This document shows, in pieces, positions 55,933 through 64,000 of a stretch of 64,000 nt of DNA (the first letter of the stretch is position 1; every line of letters starts with the position of its first letter). A model generated the notes under the pieces. The model had not been told where the DNA came from, did not search any database, and was given only the letters and a program-made list of their open reading frames with translations. The translations under genes were made by a program, and so were the position numbers. The stretch is from positions 410,058 to 474,057 of the forward strand of contig DLHI01000035.1 in the NCBI GenBank assembly GCA_002483135.1, read 5' to 3'. The DNA comes from Hyphomonadaceae bacterium UBA7672 (GTDB lineage Bacteria; Pseudomonadota; Alphaproteobacteria; Caulobacterales; Hyphomonadaceae).

Positions 55933-56475
55933 ATGGCTGATGCACGCTGGTATATCGTCCACGCCTATTCGAACTTCGAGAAGAAGGTCGCCTCGACCAT
56001 TCGCGAACAGGCGGAAATGCAGGGCCTGTCGGACCTGATCGAAGAGATAGAAGTGCCGACCGAGGAAGTCGTTGAGGTCGTCCGCGGCCGCAAGCGCACG
56101 GTCGAGCGCCGCCACATGCCGGGCTATGTGCTGGTCAAGATGCGGATGTCCGACGAGGCCTACCACCTCGTGAAGAACACGCCGAAGGTCACGGGCTTCC
56201 TGGGCGCCGAGGGCGGCAAGAAGCCCCTGCCGGTGTCGCAGAAGGAAGTGGACCAGATCCTCGGCAAGGTCGAGGCCGGCACGATCGAGCGCGCGCGCCC
56301 TAAGATGCAGTTCGAGATCGGCGAGAAGGTCAAGGTGACCGACGGCCCGTTCGCCTCGTTCGAGGGCGCGGTGGACTCCATCGACGAGGATGCCGGCCGT
56401 CTCAAGGTCACCGTCACGATTTTCGGCCGCTCCACGCCGGTTGACCTGGAATATGGCCAGGTTGTGAAGGTCTAG
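55933..56475 (+). CDS. nusG: Transcription termination/antitermination protein NusG, 180 aa
   Basis: NGN domain (WYIVHAYSNFEKKV) and C-terminal KOW domain (GEKVKVTDGPFASFEG). Links RNA polymerase to Rho or ribosome. Confidence 0.96.
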   Translation: MADARWYIVHAYSNFEKKVASTIREQAEMQGLSDLIEEIEVPTEEVVEVVRGRKRTVERRHMPGYVLVKMRMSDEAYHLVKNTPKVTGFLGAEGGKKPLPVSQKEVDQILGKVEAGTIERARPKMQFEIGEKVKVTDGPFASFEGAVDSIDEDAGRLKVTVTIFGRSTPVDLEYGQVVKV

Positions 56476-56654
56476 GTCTCCGGACCTGCCGGTTATCCAA
56501 TAACGCTTGCCTTCCGGGCCAAAAGCCCTTATCGGCCCGCGTTCGCGTGGGAGGCTCTAGCCAGCCGTACCACGCAACCCCCGCCTTTCCGGATGGTCCG
56601 GAGGGGCCCGCCTGAAGGTGAAATACCCTTCGGGCTGCCACAAGTGAGGGAAAC

Positions 56655-57086
56655 ATGGCGAAGAAACTGTTGGGGAGCCTGAAACTTCAGGTTCCCGCCG
56701 GAGCGGCAAACCCGTCTCCCCCGATCGGCCCCGCTCTTGGTCAGCGCGGCATCAACATCATGGAATTCTGCAAGGCCTTCAACGCAAGGACCGCGCAGGA
56801 ACAGAAGGGCATGCCCCTTCCCGTTGTAATCCACTATTATCAGGACAAGTCGTTCATCTTCGAGATCAAGACGCCGCCGGCGTCCTACCTCCTGAAGCAG
56901 GCGGCGAAGATTCAGTCTGGCTCGAAACTGCCGGGCCGCGACTCTGCCGGTACGGTCACGATGGACCAGTGCCGCGAGATCGCGAAGAAGAAGCTCAAGG
57001 ACCTGAACACGGATGACGTGGATCAGGGCGCCAAGATCATCGCCGGCTCCGCTCGCGCGATGGGCCTTCAAGTGACGGGAGCCTGA
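56655..57086 (+). CDS. rplK: 50S ribosomal protein L11, 143 aa
   Basis: Standard L11: VPAGAANPSPPIGPALGQRGINIMEFCK. Preceded by a 179-base leader with several hairpins (ccggatggtccgg; the stem around aataccc) that could hold its promoter or an autoregulatory site. Five bases before rplA. Confidence 0.97.
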   Translation: MAKKLLGSLKLQVPAGAANPSPPIGPALGQRGINIMEFCKAFNARTAQEQKGMPLPVVIHYYQDKSFIFEIKTPPASYLLKQAAKIQSGSKLPGRDSAGTVTMDQCREIAKKKLKDLNTDDVDQGAKIIAGSARAMGLQVTGA

Positions 57087-57090
57087 TCAC

Positions 57091-57795
57091 ATGGCACTCG
57101 GAAAACGCACCACCGCAGCCCGCAAGAACGTTGACCCGACCAAGACCTACAAGGTCACGGATGCGGTCAAGATCGTGAAGGGCAATGCGAAGGCCAAGTT
57201 CGACGAAACGATCGAGATCGCCGTCAACCTGGGCATCGATCCGAAACAGGCGGACCAGAACGTCCGTGGCGTCGTGAACCTGCCGGCCGGAACGGGCCGC
57301 ACCGTCCGCGTGGCCGTGTTCGCGCGCGACAAGAAAGCTGACGAAGCCCGCGCCGCCGGCGCAGACATCGTCGGCGCCGAAGACCTCTTCGAGACGGTGA
57401 ACGGCGGCAAGGTCGATTTCGACCGCGTCATCGCCACGCCCGACATGATGGGCCTCGTCGGCCGCCTCGGTAAGGTGCTGGGCCCCAAGGGCCTGATGCC
57501 GAACCCGAAGGTTGGCACGGTGACCCCGAACGTTGCGCAAGCAGTCAAAGACGCCAAGGGTGGATCGGTCGAGTTCCGCGCCGAGAAGACGGGCATCATC
57601 CACGCTGGCGTGGGCAAGGCCTCGTTCACGGAAGCTGATCTTGAGAAGAACGTTCGCGCCTTCGTCGGCGCGCTGGTGAAGGCCCGTCCGTCGGGCGCCA
57701 AAGGCACCTATGTCAAGAAGATCGCGATCTCCTCGACGATGGGACCGGGCGTCACGATCGACGTGTCGGACATCTCGCAGACGCCGGCCCAGTAA
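57091..57795 (+). CDS. rplA: 50S ribosomal protein L1, 234 aa
   Basis: L1 family throughout (LGIDPKQADQNVRGVVNLP, GPKGLMPNPKVGTVT). A strong terminator follows, so the usual rplKA-rplJL linkage is broken here. Confidence 0.97.
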   Translation: MALGKRTTAARKNVDPTKTYKVTDAVKIVKGNAKAKFDETIEIAVNLGIDPKQADQNVRGVVNLPAGTGRTVRVAVFARDKKADEARAAGADIVGAEDLFETVNGGKVDFDRVIATPDMMGLVGRLGKVLGPKGLMPNPKVGTVTPNVAQAVKDAKGGSVEFRAEKTGIIHAGVGKASFTEADLEKNVRAFVGALVKARPSGAKGTYVKKIAISSTMGPGVTIDVSDISQTPAQ

Positions 57796-57820
57796 GCCGC
57801 GACTGACGGATTGGATTGCG

Positions 57821-57852
57821 AAGGCCGGCGGAGTGATCCGCCGGCCTTTTTG
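57821..57852 (+). terminator. Rho-independent terminator after rplA
   Basis: Arms aaggccggcgga / tccgccggcctt with a four-base loop and a T run. Confidence 0.9.
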
Positions 57853-57939
57853 CTTTGGAAGTGTCGGATTTGGCCCGGTTGGCGCGTCCTTGATGCGGGC
57901 GCTGAAATTCGCCTCAATAGCCGCATCAGGGGAGAACGC

Positions 57940-58482
57940 ATGGCCAAGCTTGTTTTCGGCATGAACATGTCGCTCGACGGGTTCGTGAACCATGACCACG
58001 AGGCGTTCATGCCCGATCCCGTGCTGTTCAGATATTTCATCGAGCAGACCCGCGAGACGACCGGCAGCCTTTACGGACGCGGACTCTACGAACTGATGCG
58101 GTACTGGGATGGCGATGTCTGGGACCAGGACGATCCGGCACAGGGCGATCTGCGCGCGTTCGCCGAGGCTTGGCGGGCGATGCCGAAATGGGTTGCCTCG
58201 CGCTCGTTGAAGGAAGTGGGCCCAAACGCGACACTGCTTGGCGACGACCTTGAGGCGGAAGCGCGACGGCTCAAGGTGGAGCATGATGGGCAGATCGAGA
58301 TTGGCGGGCCGAAGCTTGCGGCGAGCCTCGCAAAGCTGGGGCTGATCGACGAATACCACATCTTCCTGCGACCGGTGGTGATGGGGCAGGGCCGCCCGTT
58401 CTTTGACGGGATCCAGCCGAAGCTGCGGCTTGTGGCGACCGAGCGCATTGGCGAGAGTGTCGTTAAGCTGACCTACGTTTGA
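57940..58482 (+). CDS. Dihydrofolate reductase-like (RibD C-terminal fold) protein, 180 aa
   Basis: KLVFGMNMSLDGFVN at the start and GPKLAASLAKLGLIDEYHIFLRPVVMGQGRPFF near the end are the DfrA/RibD-C signature. RBS GGGGAGA. Probably an NADPH reductase of unknown substrate. Paired with a YciI-like gene 40 bases downstream. Confidence 0.82.
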   Translation: MAKLVFGMNMSLDGFVNHDHEAFMPDPVLFRYFIEQTRETTGSLYGRGLYELMRYWDGDVWDQDDPAQGDLRAFAEAWRAMPKWVASRSLKEVGPNATLLGDDLEAEARRLKVEHDGQIEIGGPKLAASLAKLGLIDEYHIFLRPVVMGQGRPFFDGIQPKLRLVATERIGESVVKLTYV

Positions 58483-58522
58483 GGCAGGCGGGGCGCACGA
58501 TTTCAGTCGCACGAGGGGTGAG

Positions 58523-58909
58523 ATGCTCTACGCCATGCTGGCCTACCACGTCGAAGGCGTGATCACAGCGATGACGCCGGAGGAAGACGACGCCCTGATG
58601 GAGGGGCTGCATCGTCTTCATGGCCGGTGGACGGAGGACGGGGTGCTGGGACCGGCGGCGCGGCTCGGGGATACGCACGCCGCCAAGACGGTGCGGCCGG
58701 GGGCGGTGATCGACGGGCCATTTGCGGAAACGAAGGAAGCCCTGCTGGGTTTCTATGTTCTCGATTGCGCCTCGATGGACGAGGCGGTGGCGGCGGCCCA
58801 GGCGCTTCAGAAGGTCAATCCATCTGCCGTGTATGAGTTGCGGCCAGTCAGACTGTACCTGCCAGGTGCTTCCATCGCTATGTCGGACACCTTGCAATCG
58901 CCGGCATAG
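58523..58909 (+). CDS. YciI-family protein, 128 aa
   Basis: Ferredoxin-like fold with the DGPFAETKEALLGFYV motif of the YCII/DGPF family. Such genes often sit beside RibD-like or sigma-70 genes. Function unknown. Confidence 0.82.
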   Translation: MLYAMLAYHVEGVITAMTPEEDDALMEGLHRLHGRWTEDGVLGPAARLGDTHAAKTVRPGAVIDGPFAETKEALLGFYVLDCASMDEAVAAAQALQKVNPSAVYELRPVRLYLPGASIAMSDTLQSPA

Positions 58910-59067
58910 TAGCCTGGACGGACCGCTGAAATCGGGAAAGTCCGCAGAGCTATCCGCTGGCCCTTTGCTTTGTGGGCACATGGGCGGGACGCAAGGGATA
59001 ACCCGGCATTTATCCCCGCAGAGGACTCTGACAGGCTAGCGCGATCTGCGCGGAGTTGGGGGAAGCA

Positions 59068-60456
59068 ATGAACAAGTCCAAACTACCTGAAGATCAGCCG
59101 ATCACGTTCTTCAGCGCCCAGAAGGCTGCGCGTCAACTTGCAGATGAAGTCAGGGCGCTTCGCGGGCAACTCGCCGACGCGGCACGCGAACGAGACGTGG
59201 CTATGAACAAGCTTCAAGAGCTTGGCGCTTTACCGATCCTCGAAATCCAGGCCCGTGTCGAGAAGGCGCGAAAGCAGGCGTCCGCGGAGGTCGCCCAGAT
59301 GAAGTCCGAGCTAGCGCAGGTTCGCGCGGACATTGCCGCTTCCACGGCGCAACTGGATCAAGTTCGCGCAACGATTGTCGCGACTGAGGATCTCGCGCTC
59401 CTTCAGGAAGCAGGTGTGTATCAATACCAGCATATTTTGAGCGATGCGGTCGCTTACCAAGCCCGCTTGAAGTCCATCCAAGAAGACATCAAGGCCATGA
59501 GCCGAAAAGACGGCGGAGCGATCCTCTCGACAACCGCCTGGACGGTAAACGGCTCGCAGACGGAAGGGCGGGCAATGGTGCGCGATTTCTCCAAACTTAT
59601 GCTGCGTGCATTCAATGCTGAGGCGGACACCTTGGTTCAAGGTTTGAAGCCCTTCAAGCTGCAGAATGCATTGGAACGGCTTCGCAAGGTTGCAGATACA
59701 ATCGCAAAACTCGGTGCGACAATGAGTATTCGAGTGTCGGGTTCGTACTTCGAACTTCGCGCACAAGAGCTGAAGCTTACCGCAGACTACCTCCACAAGC
59801 TTGCGGCAGAGAAGGAGGCCGAGCGCCAAGAGCGTGAGCGTCTGAAGGAGGAGCGGAGGGCGCAACAAGAAATTGAGCGCGAGAAAGCTCGCCTCGAGAA
59901 GGAACGCAAGCACTACGAGAACGCGCTCGCAGCGCTGATCGCCAAAGGAGACGACGAGGGTGCGGCCCGTATCCGCGACCAGCTCGGCGATGTCGACAAG
60001 GCAATCGCGGATGTTGACTATCGAGCTGCAAACATCCGCGCTGGCTACGTTTATCTGATCTCAAATATCGGATCCTTCGGCGAGCGGATGATAAAGGTCG
60101 GCATGACGCGGCGCCTCGATCCGCTCGATCGGGTAAGGGAGCTTGGCGACGCTTCAGTTCCGTTCAACTTCGATGTGCACGCGTTGTTCTTCTCCAAGGA
60201 TGCAGTGGGGATTGAGACAGCGATGCACGAGCGTCTGTCGGCATTCCGCGTAAATGTCGTGAATCGACGTCGAGAGTTTTTCAACGTGACGCCGCTTGAG
60301 GCCAAAGCTCATCTGGCGGAATTGGCGGGGGAGCTCCTTGAATTTCATGAAGTCCCGGAGGCCGAGGAATATCGCCAAAGTCTGGCTCTGCTTGCTGTAG
60401 CTAAAGGGGACCCAAGCTTCGTTGGAGCCAATGGCTTCATTTCAGGACGCAAGTAA
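59068..60456 (+). CDS. DUF4041 / GIY-YIG (T5orf172-like) nuclease-type protein, 462 aa
   Basis: N-terminal coiled coil (about 15-115), a DUF4041-like middle (about 130-260, LKSIQEDIKAMSRKDGGAI ... VRDFSKLMLRAFNAEADTL), a charged helix and a C-terminal GIY-YIG-type domain: YVYLIS (327-332), GMTRRLDPLDRV and the Glu of IETAMHERL. RBS GGGGGAA. Proteins of this type are common in prophages and near defence genes; a role in phage resistance or DNA processing is inferred. It lies inside the rplA-rplJ interval, usually closed. Confidence 0.78.
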   Translation: MNKSKLPEDQPITFFSAQKAARQLADEVRALRGQLADAARERDVAMNKLQELGALPILEIQARVEKARKQASAEVAQMKSELAQVRADIAASTAQLDQVRATIVATEDLALLQEAGVYQYQHILSDAVAYQARLKSIQEDIKAMSRKDGGAILSTTAWTVNGSQTEGRAMVRDFSKLMLRAFNAEADTLVQGLKPFKLQNALERLRKVADTIAKLGATMSIRVSGSYFELRAQELKLTADYLHKLAAEKEAERQERERLKEERRAQQEIEREKARLEKERKHYENALAALIAKGDDEGAARIRDQLGDVDKAIADVDYRAANIRAGYVYLISNIGSFGERMIKVGMTRRLDPLDRVRELGDASVPFNFDVHALFFSKDAVGIETAMHERLSAFRVNVVNRRREFFNVTPLEAKAHLAELAGELLEFHEVPEAEEYRQSLALLAVAKGDPSFVGANGFISGRK

Positions 60457-60505
60457 TCCAAGTCGGCATCGTCGCGCGTATGGCGGGGAGAATTGCCGCG
60501 CTGGC

Positions 60506-60763
60506 ATGGAGGCGTTTCCGCTGGAGCGTTCGCTCGATCCCTTTCGCGTCGGAGATCGCGTGTGCTGGCGCTGGGGCGGCTACATGGCGGAAGGTGTGGT
60601 CCGGGAGGTGTTCGTTGGACGGGTGGAGCAGACGATCAAGGGCGCGCGGATCGTGCGCAATGGCGAAGTGGACAATCCTGCATACCTGATCGAGCAGGAT
60701 AACGGCGCGAAGGTGCTCAAGAAGCACTCCGAGGTGTTCCGGGCGCGGGCGGGCGAGGGGTAG
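60506..60763 (+). CDS. HVA1/DUF2945-like small protein, 85 aa
   Basis: Tudor/SH3-like pattern FRVGDRVCWRWGGYMAEGVV ... DNPAYLIEQDNGAKVLKKHSEV typical of the hypervirulence-associated TUDOR family. Start uncertain (ATG 60506 listed; an upstream in-frame ATG at 60431 also exists). Function unknown. Confidence 0.6.
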   Translation: MEAFPLERSLDPFRVGDRVCWRWGGYMAEGVVREVFVGRVEQTIKGARIVRNGEVDNPAYLIEQDNGAKVLKKHSEVFRARAGEG

Positions 60764-60874
60764 CCCTTGCGGCCGGAATGGGCCGACCACATCTGGGCTG
60801 GAGCCGGCGGAGCCCTCCAATTTCCCCATATTTGACGGCCCGGATCAGCTTTCGGGAAAAAAGCAAGAGGGTGC

Positions 60875-60903
60875 TTGCCAAAAGCCGGGGAGGGGGGCTA
60901 TAG
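60875..60903 (+). promoter_or_regulatory. Promoter of the rplJL-rpoB operon
   Basis: TTGCCA, 17-base spacer, CTATAG: an alphaproteobacterial housekeeping promoter 356 bases upstream of rplJ. 60764-60874 shows no gene. Confidence 0.65.
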
Positions 60904-61258
60904 ACGCCGGCTGAACAGAGGATTCGTTAATTCGGTCCTTTGTTTCTCGTCCGAGATTGCAGGTGGAGCAACACTTCAAGACCAGCTAACTAACTGGTTT
61001 TGCTCCTCAATTTCCTGCATGAGACGGGGTGTGACGGGACAGGGTGCGTAGTTGGCTTAATCGTCAACGACGTCGCCCTTGAGTTCGTTTCCGCCCTGGG
61101 ACGGGGGCACGTTGGTCAGGCGACCGCGAGCCCTCTCCGTACTGGCCGGTAGCCTCTCATGGCTGCGGGCTGGCTGGAAGGGGTGAAACGACCGCTTGTC
61201 CTGCGTGCGCTTCCTGGGGCGGCTGGAATTGTCCGGTCGTCCAACCTGGAGACCGCAT
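60904..61258 (+). promoter_or_regulatory. L10-leader-like structured 5' region of rplJ
   Basis: Nested helices: tgcagg (60958-60963) with cctgca (61014-61019), ggagcaa (60965-60971) with ttgctcc (61000-61006), accag (60981-60985) with ctggt (60994-60998). In many bacteria L10/L12 binds such a leader to control its own operon. No open frame of note in it. Confidence 0.65.
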
Positions 61259-61774
61259 ATGGATAAAGCTGGAAAAGCAGCGGCGCTCGAGACCTATAAA
61301 CAGGTCTTCGCCGACGCTGGCGTGATCGTCGTCACGCAATATTCCGGATTGACCGTACGTGAGCTCACGGATCTGCGCGGCAAGCTTAAGGCTGAAGGCG
61401 CAAATCTGAAGGTCATCAAGAACCGGCTCGCGAAAATCGCGCTGGACGGAAAGGGTGGCGATGCCGCCGGAGCCATGTTTGTGGGTCCGGTCGCGGTTGC
61501 CTTCTCTGCTGATCCGGTCGCGGCTTCGAAAGTCGTGGCGGAGTTCGCCAAGGGGAACGAGAAACTCGTTCTCATCGGCGCTCTCATGGGCGACCAGGTG
61601 CTCGACCAGAACGGCGTGAAGCAGCTCGCTTCGCTTCCGTCGCTGGATCAGCTCCGCGGCAAGATCATCGGCCTCATCCAGGCTCCGGCGACCAAGATCG
61701 CTGGCGTTCTGGCGGCGCCGGGCGGTCAGCTCGCTCGCGTCATTGGCGCTTACGCCAACAAGGACGCTGCCTGA
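61259..61774 (+). CDS. rplJ: 50S ribosomal protein L10, 171 aa
   Basis: VVTQYSGLTVRELTDLRGKL and the C-terminal helices that bind L7/L12. Start at MDKAGKAAALE with GGAG upstream. Confidence 0.96.
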   Translation: MDKAGKAAALETYKQVFADAGVIVVTQYSGLTVRELTDLRGKLKAEGANLKVIKNRLAKIALDGKGGDAAGAMFVGPVAVAFSADPVAASKVVAEFAKGNEKLVLIGALMGDQVLDQNGVKQLASLPSLDQLRGKIIGLIQAPATKIAGVLAAPGGQLARVIGAYANKDAA

Positions 61775-61832
61775 GACCTGCTCCCGAACCATCAATCCGT
61801 AGTCACACACCCGAACTCAACAGGAACCTCAA

Positions 61833-62216
61833 ATGTCCAAACTTGATAAAATCGTCGAAGACCTGTCGTCGCTGACGGTCCTCGAAGCCGCCGACCTCGC
61901 CAAGCTTCTCGAAGAGAAGTGGGGCGTTTCGGCTGCCGCTCCGGTCGCCGTCGCTGCTGGCCCCGCCGCTGGCGGCGCTGCTGCCCCGGCTGCTGAAGCC
62001 CAGACCGAGTTCACCGTCGTTCTGAAAGACGCCGGCGACAAGAAGATCAACGTGATCAAAGTCGTTCGCGAAATCGTTCCGGCCCTCGGCCTGAAAGAAG
62101 CGAAAGACCTCGTCGAAGCTGCTCCCAAGCCCGTCAAGGAAGGCGTGTCGAAGGAAGAAGCCGAGACCATCAAGAAGAAGCTGGAAGAGACCGGCGCCAA
62201 GGTCGAGATCAAGTAA
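61833..62216 (+). CDS. rplL: 50S ribosomal protein L7/L12, 127 aa
   Basis: Dimerisation N terminus, Ala-rich hinge (about 38-55) and the FTVVLKDAGDKKINVIKVVREI C-terminal domain. Most abundant ribosomal stalk protein. Confidence 0.97.
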   Translation: MSKLDKIVEDLSSLTVLEAADLAKLLEEKWGVSAAAPVAVAAGPAAGGAAAPAAEAQTEFTVVLKDAGDKKINVIKVVREIVPALGLKEAKDLVEAAPKPVKEGVSKEEAETIKKKLEETGAKVEIK

Positions 62217-62230
62217 GGCCTTGTTCGCGT

Positions 62231-62255
62231 CGCCGGAGGGCAGGGCTCTCCGGCG
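62231..62255 (+). other. Hairpin between rplL and rpoB
   Basis: Eight-base arms cgccggag / ctccggcg, no T run. Position fits the known attenuator or processing site between rplL and rpoB. The rest of 62256-62428 has no gene. Confidence 0.5.
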
Positions 62256-62428
62256 GCGCGTACTGCCTTCGATCCCCAATGCGCAGGAGGGGGTTGACGG
62301 TGGTGGTAGAGTTATCCCGGCGGTTCGAGTTCGAGCCGTCCCCGCGCACCGGATACTAACGGTCCAACGGCGCCGCCCGGCCATCACGGGCGAACGCTGC
62401 GGCCAGAAAAAAGCGAGCTGACCAGCAC

Positions 62429-64000
62429 ATGGCTCTGTCCTTCACGGCGAAGAAGCGTATTCGGAAGTCCTACGGCGAGATCCCTGAAACAGTGCAGATG
62501 CCGAACCTGATCGAGGTTCAGCGCGCCTCCTACGAACAGTTCCTCCAGATGCATACGCCCGCTGACAAGCGTGAGGCGGATGGCCTGGAAGCCGTGTTCA
62601 AGTCGGTGTTCCCGATCAAGGACTTCTCCGATCGCGCCACGCTCGAATACATCTCGTTCGAATTCGAACAGCCGAAATTCGACGTTCAGGAGTGCATGCA
62701 GCGCGACCTGAACTACGCTGCGCCGCTCAAGGTGAAGCTGCGCCTCATCGTGTTCGAGACGGACGAAGAGACTGGCGCCAAGTCGATCAAGGACATCAAG
62801 GAACAGGACGTCTATCTCGGCGACATCCCGCTGATGACGGACAAGGGCACGTTCATCATCAACGGCACCGAGCGCGTCATCGTCTCCCAGATGCACCGCT
62901 CGCCCGGCGTGTTCTTCGACCACGACAAGGGCAAGACCCACGCGTCGGGCAAGCTGCTGTTTGCGGCGCGCGTGATTCCGTATCGCGGCTCGTGGCTGGA
63001 CTTCGAATTCGACGCCAAGGACATCCTGCACGTCCGCATCGACCGCAAGCGCAAGCTGCCGGCGACTGTGCTGCTGCAGGCGCTGGGCTATAGCGGCACC
63101 AAGATTCTCGACACCTTCTACAACAAGGTGACGTACAAGCTCGACAAAGCCGGCTGGGTCACGGGCTTCTCGGCTGACCGCTGGAAGGGCGCGCGCCCCG
63201 AGTTCGAACTGGTCGACAAGAAAACCGGCAAGGTCGTCTTCCCGGCCGGCAAGAAGATCACGCCGGTCAAGGCCAAGAAGGCCGAAGCCGATGGCCTGCA
63301 GGACATCCTGGTTCCGTCGAGCTTCCTCGAAGGCAAGTTCATCGGCGAGGACGTGGTCAACGCCGCAACGGGCGAAATCTACGCCGAGGCCGGCGACGAG
63401 CTGACCGAGGAGACCGTGGCGGCGCTGCGCGACGCCAAGGTCAAGTCGATTCAGCTGCTCGACACGGACGGCGACAACGCGCGCGGCCCGTGGATCCGCA
63501 ACACGCTGAAGGTGGACAAGGCGACCTCGCGCGTCGATGCGCTGTCGGACATCTACCGTGTGATGCGCCCCGGCGAACCGCCGACGCTGGAAGCCGGCGA
63601 GGCGCTGTTCAGCCAGCTGTTCTTCGATCGCGAGCGCTATGACCTCTCGGCCGTCGGCCGGGTGAAGATGAACATGCGTCTTGGCCTCGACGCTCCCGAC
63701 ACGCAGCGCACGCTGCGCGAGGAAGACATCGTCGCCGTAATGCGCACCGTGCTCGACCTCAAGGACGGCAAGGGCGAAGTCGACGACATCGACAACCTCG
63801 GCAACCGCCGCGTCCGTTCGGTGGGCGAACTGCTCGAGAACTCGTTCCGCGTCGGCCTCGTCCGCATGGAGCGCGCGATCAAGGAGCGCATGTCGTCGGT
63901 CGATATCGACACCGTCATGCCGCACGACCTGATCAACGCGAAACCGGTGGTGGCGGCTGTCCGCGAGTTCTTCGGCTCCTCGCAGCTGTCGCAGTTCATG
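62429..64000 (+). CDS. rpoB: RNA polymerase beta subunit, N-terminal 524 codons (3' end cut by window)
   Basis: MALSFTAKKRIRKSYGEIPETV start; the protrusion and lobe domains and the N-terminal part of the rifampicin region (FFGSSQLSQFM at the edge) are visible. The frame stays open to the last base. The 130-residue segment around FSADRWKGARPEFELVDKK is typical of alphaproteobacterial RpoB. Confidence 0.97.
   Translation, partial: MALSFTAKKRIRKSYGEIPETVQMPNLIEVQRASYEQFLQMHTPADKREADGLEAVFKSVFPIKDFSDRATLEYISFEFEQPKFDVQECMQRDLNYAAPLKVKLRLIVFETDEETGAKSIKDIKEQDVYLGDIPLMTDKGTFIINGTERVIVSQMHRSPGVFFDHDKGKTHASGKLLFAARVIPYRGSWLDFEFDAKDILHVRIDRKRKLPATVLLQALGYSGTKILDTFYNKVTYKLDKAGWVTGFSADRWKGARPEFELVDKKTGKVVFPAGKKITPVKAKKAEADGLQDILVPSSFLEGKFIGEDVVNAATGEIYAEAGDELTEETVAALRDAKVKSIQLLDTDGDNARGPWIRNTLKVDKATSRVDALSDIYRVMRPGEPPTLEAGEALFSQLFFDRERYDLSAVGRVKMNMRLGLDAPDTQRTLREEDIVAVMRTVLDLKDGKGEVDDIDNLGNRRVRSVGELLENSFRVGLVRMERAIKERMSSVDIDTVMPHDLINAKPVVAAVREFFGSSQLSQFM

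Overview
The window looks like chromosomal DNA of an alphaproteobacterium, most likely Caulobacterales/Hyphomonadaceae-like. The evidence is high GC, a PopZ-type polar organiser next to valS, the alphaproteobacterial cluster dgt / SPOR / nagZ / scpA / scpB / tatABC / serS / pcm / LysM-M23 / yajC / secD, and a secE-nusG-rplKA ... rplJL-rpoB locus at the right end. I cannot name the species.

Layout. 1-2.4 kb: the end of a secreted multidomain redoxin/cytochrome c/monooxygenase-like protein and a small hypothetical gene. 2.43-15.4 kb: a compact integrated element bounded by a 17-bp duplication of the 3' end of a tRNA-Asn gene and carrying a P4-type integrase beside that tRNA. It encodes a putative regulator, portal, a prohead protease-major capsid fusion, a gpW-like head joiner, a DUF2190 protein, a RepA-like AAA ATPase, a repeat-rich candidate origin or cos region, small and large terminase, and several small genes. 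I see no tail, baseplate or lysis gene. This is the gene plan expected of a capsid-forming phage satellite (cf-PICI-like) that makes its own heads and would borrow tails from a helper phage. It is the most interesting object in the window.

15.4-41.7 kb: core and semi-core genes: tRNA-Asn, tRNA-Cys, a PCMT-like methyltransferase, TolC-family protein, popZ, valS, an isoaspartyl peptidase, aldo/keto reductase-DoxX pair, a cysteine-less redoxin paralogue of the first gene, a ParDE-type toxin-antitoxin pair, ilvD, xthA, an ExbD gene followed by a lipoprotein with an ExbD-like domain, several membrane or oxidoreductase genes, a Tyr/Gly/Asp/Pro-rich lipoprotein, erpA, an HNH nuclease gene pair, dgt, and a wHTH-TM-TPR regulator. 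42.0-55.5 kb: the division, envelope and secretion cluster: response regulator, SPOR protein, nagZ-scpA-scpB, tatA-tatB-tatC, serS (with a roughly 40-residue extra segment), pcm, a LysM protein with a degenerate LytM domain, yajC and secD. secF does not follow secD, and argS and surE are missing from the places I would expect them. 55.7-64 kb: secE-nusG-rplK-rplA, then an interruption holding a RibD-like/YciI pair, a DUF4041/GIY-YIG-type gene and an HVA1-like small protein, then an L10-leader-like region with its own promoter, rplJ, rplL and the first 524 codons of rpoB.

Starts were chosen from ribosome-binding-site spacing, overlaps with the previous gene and family length, and differ in places from the longest open frame. 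Family names are from recognition of motifs by eye; no searches were run.
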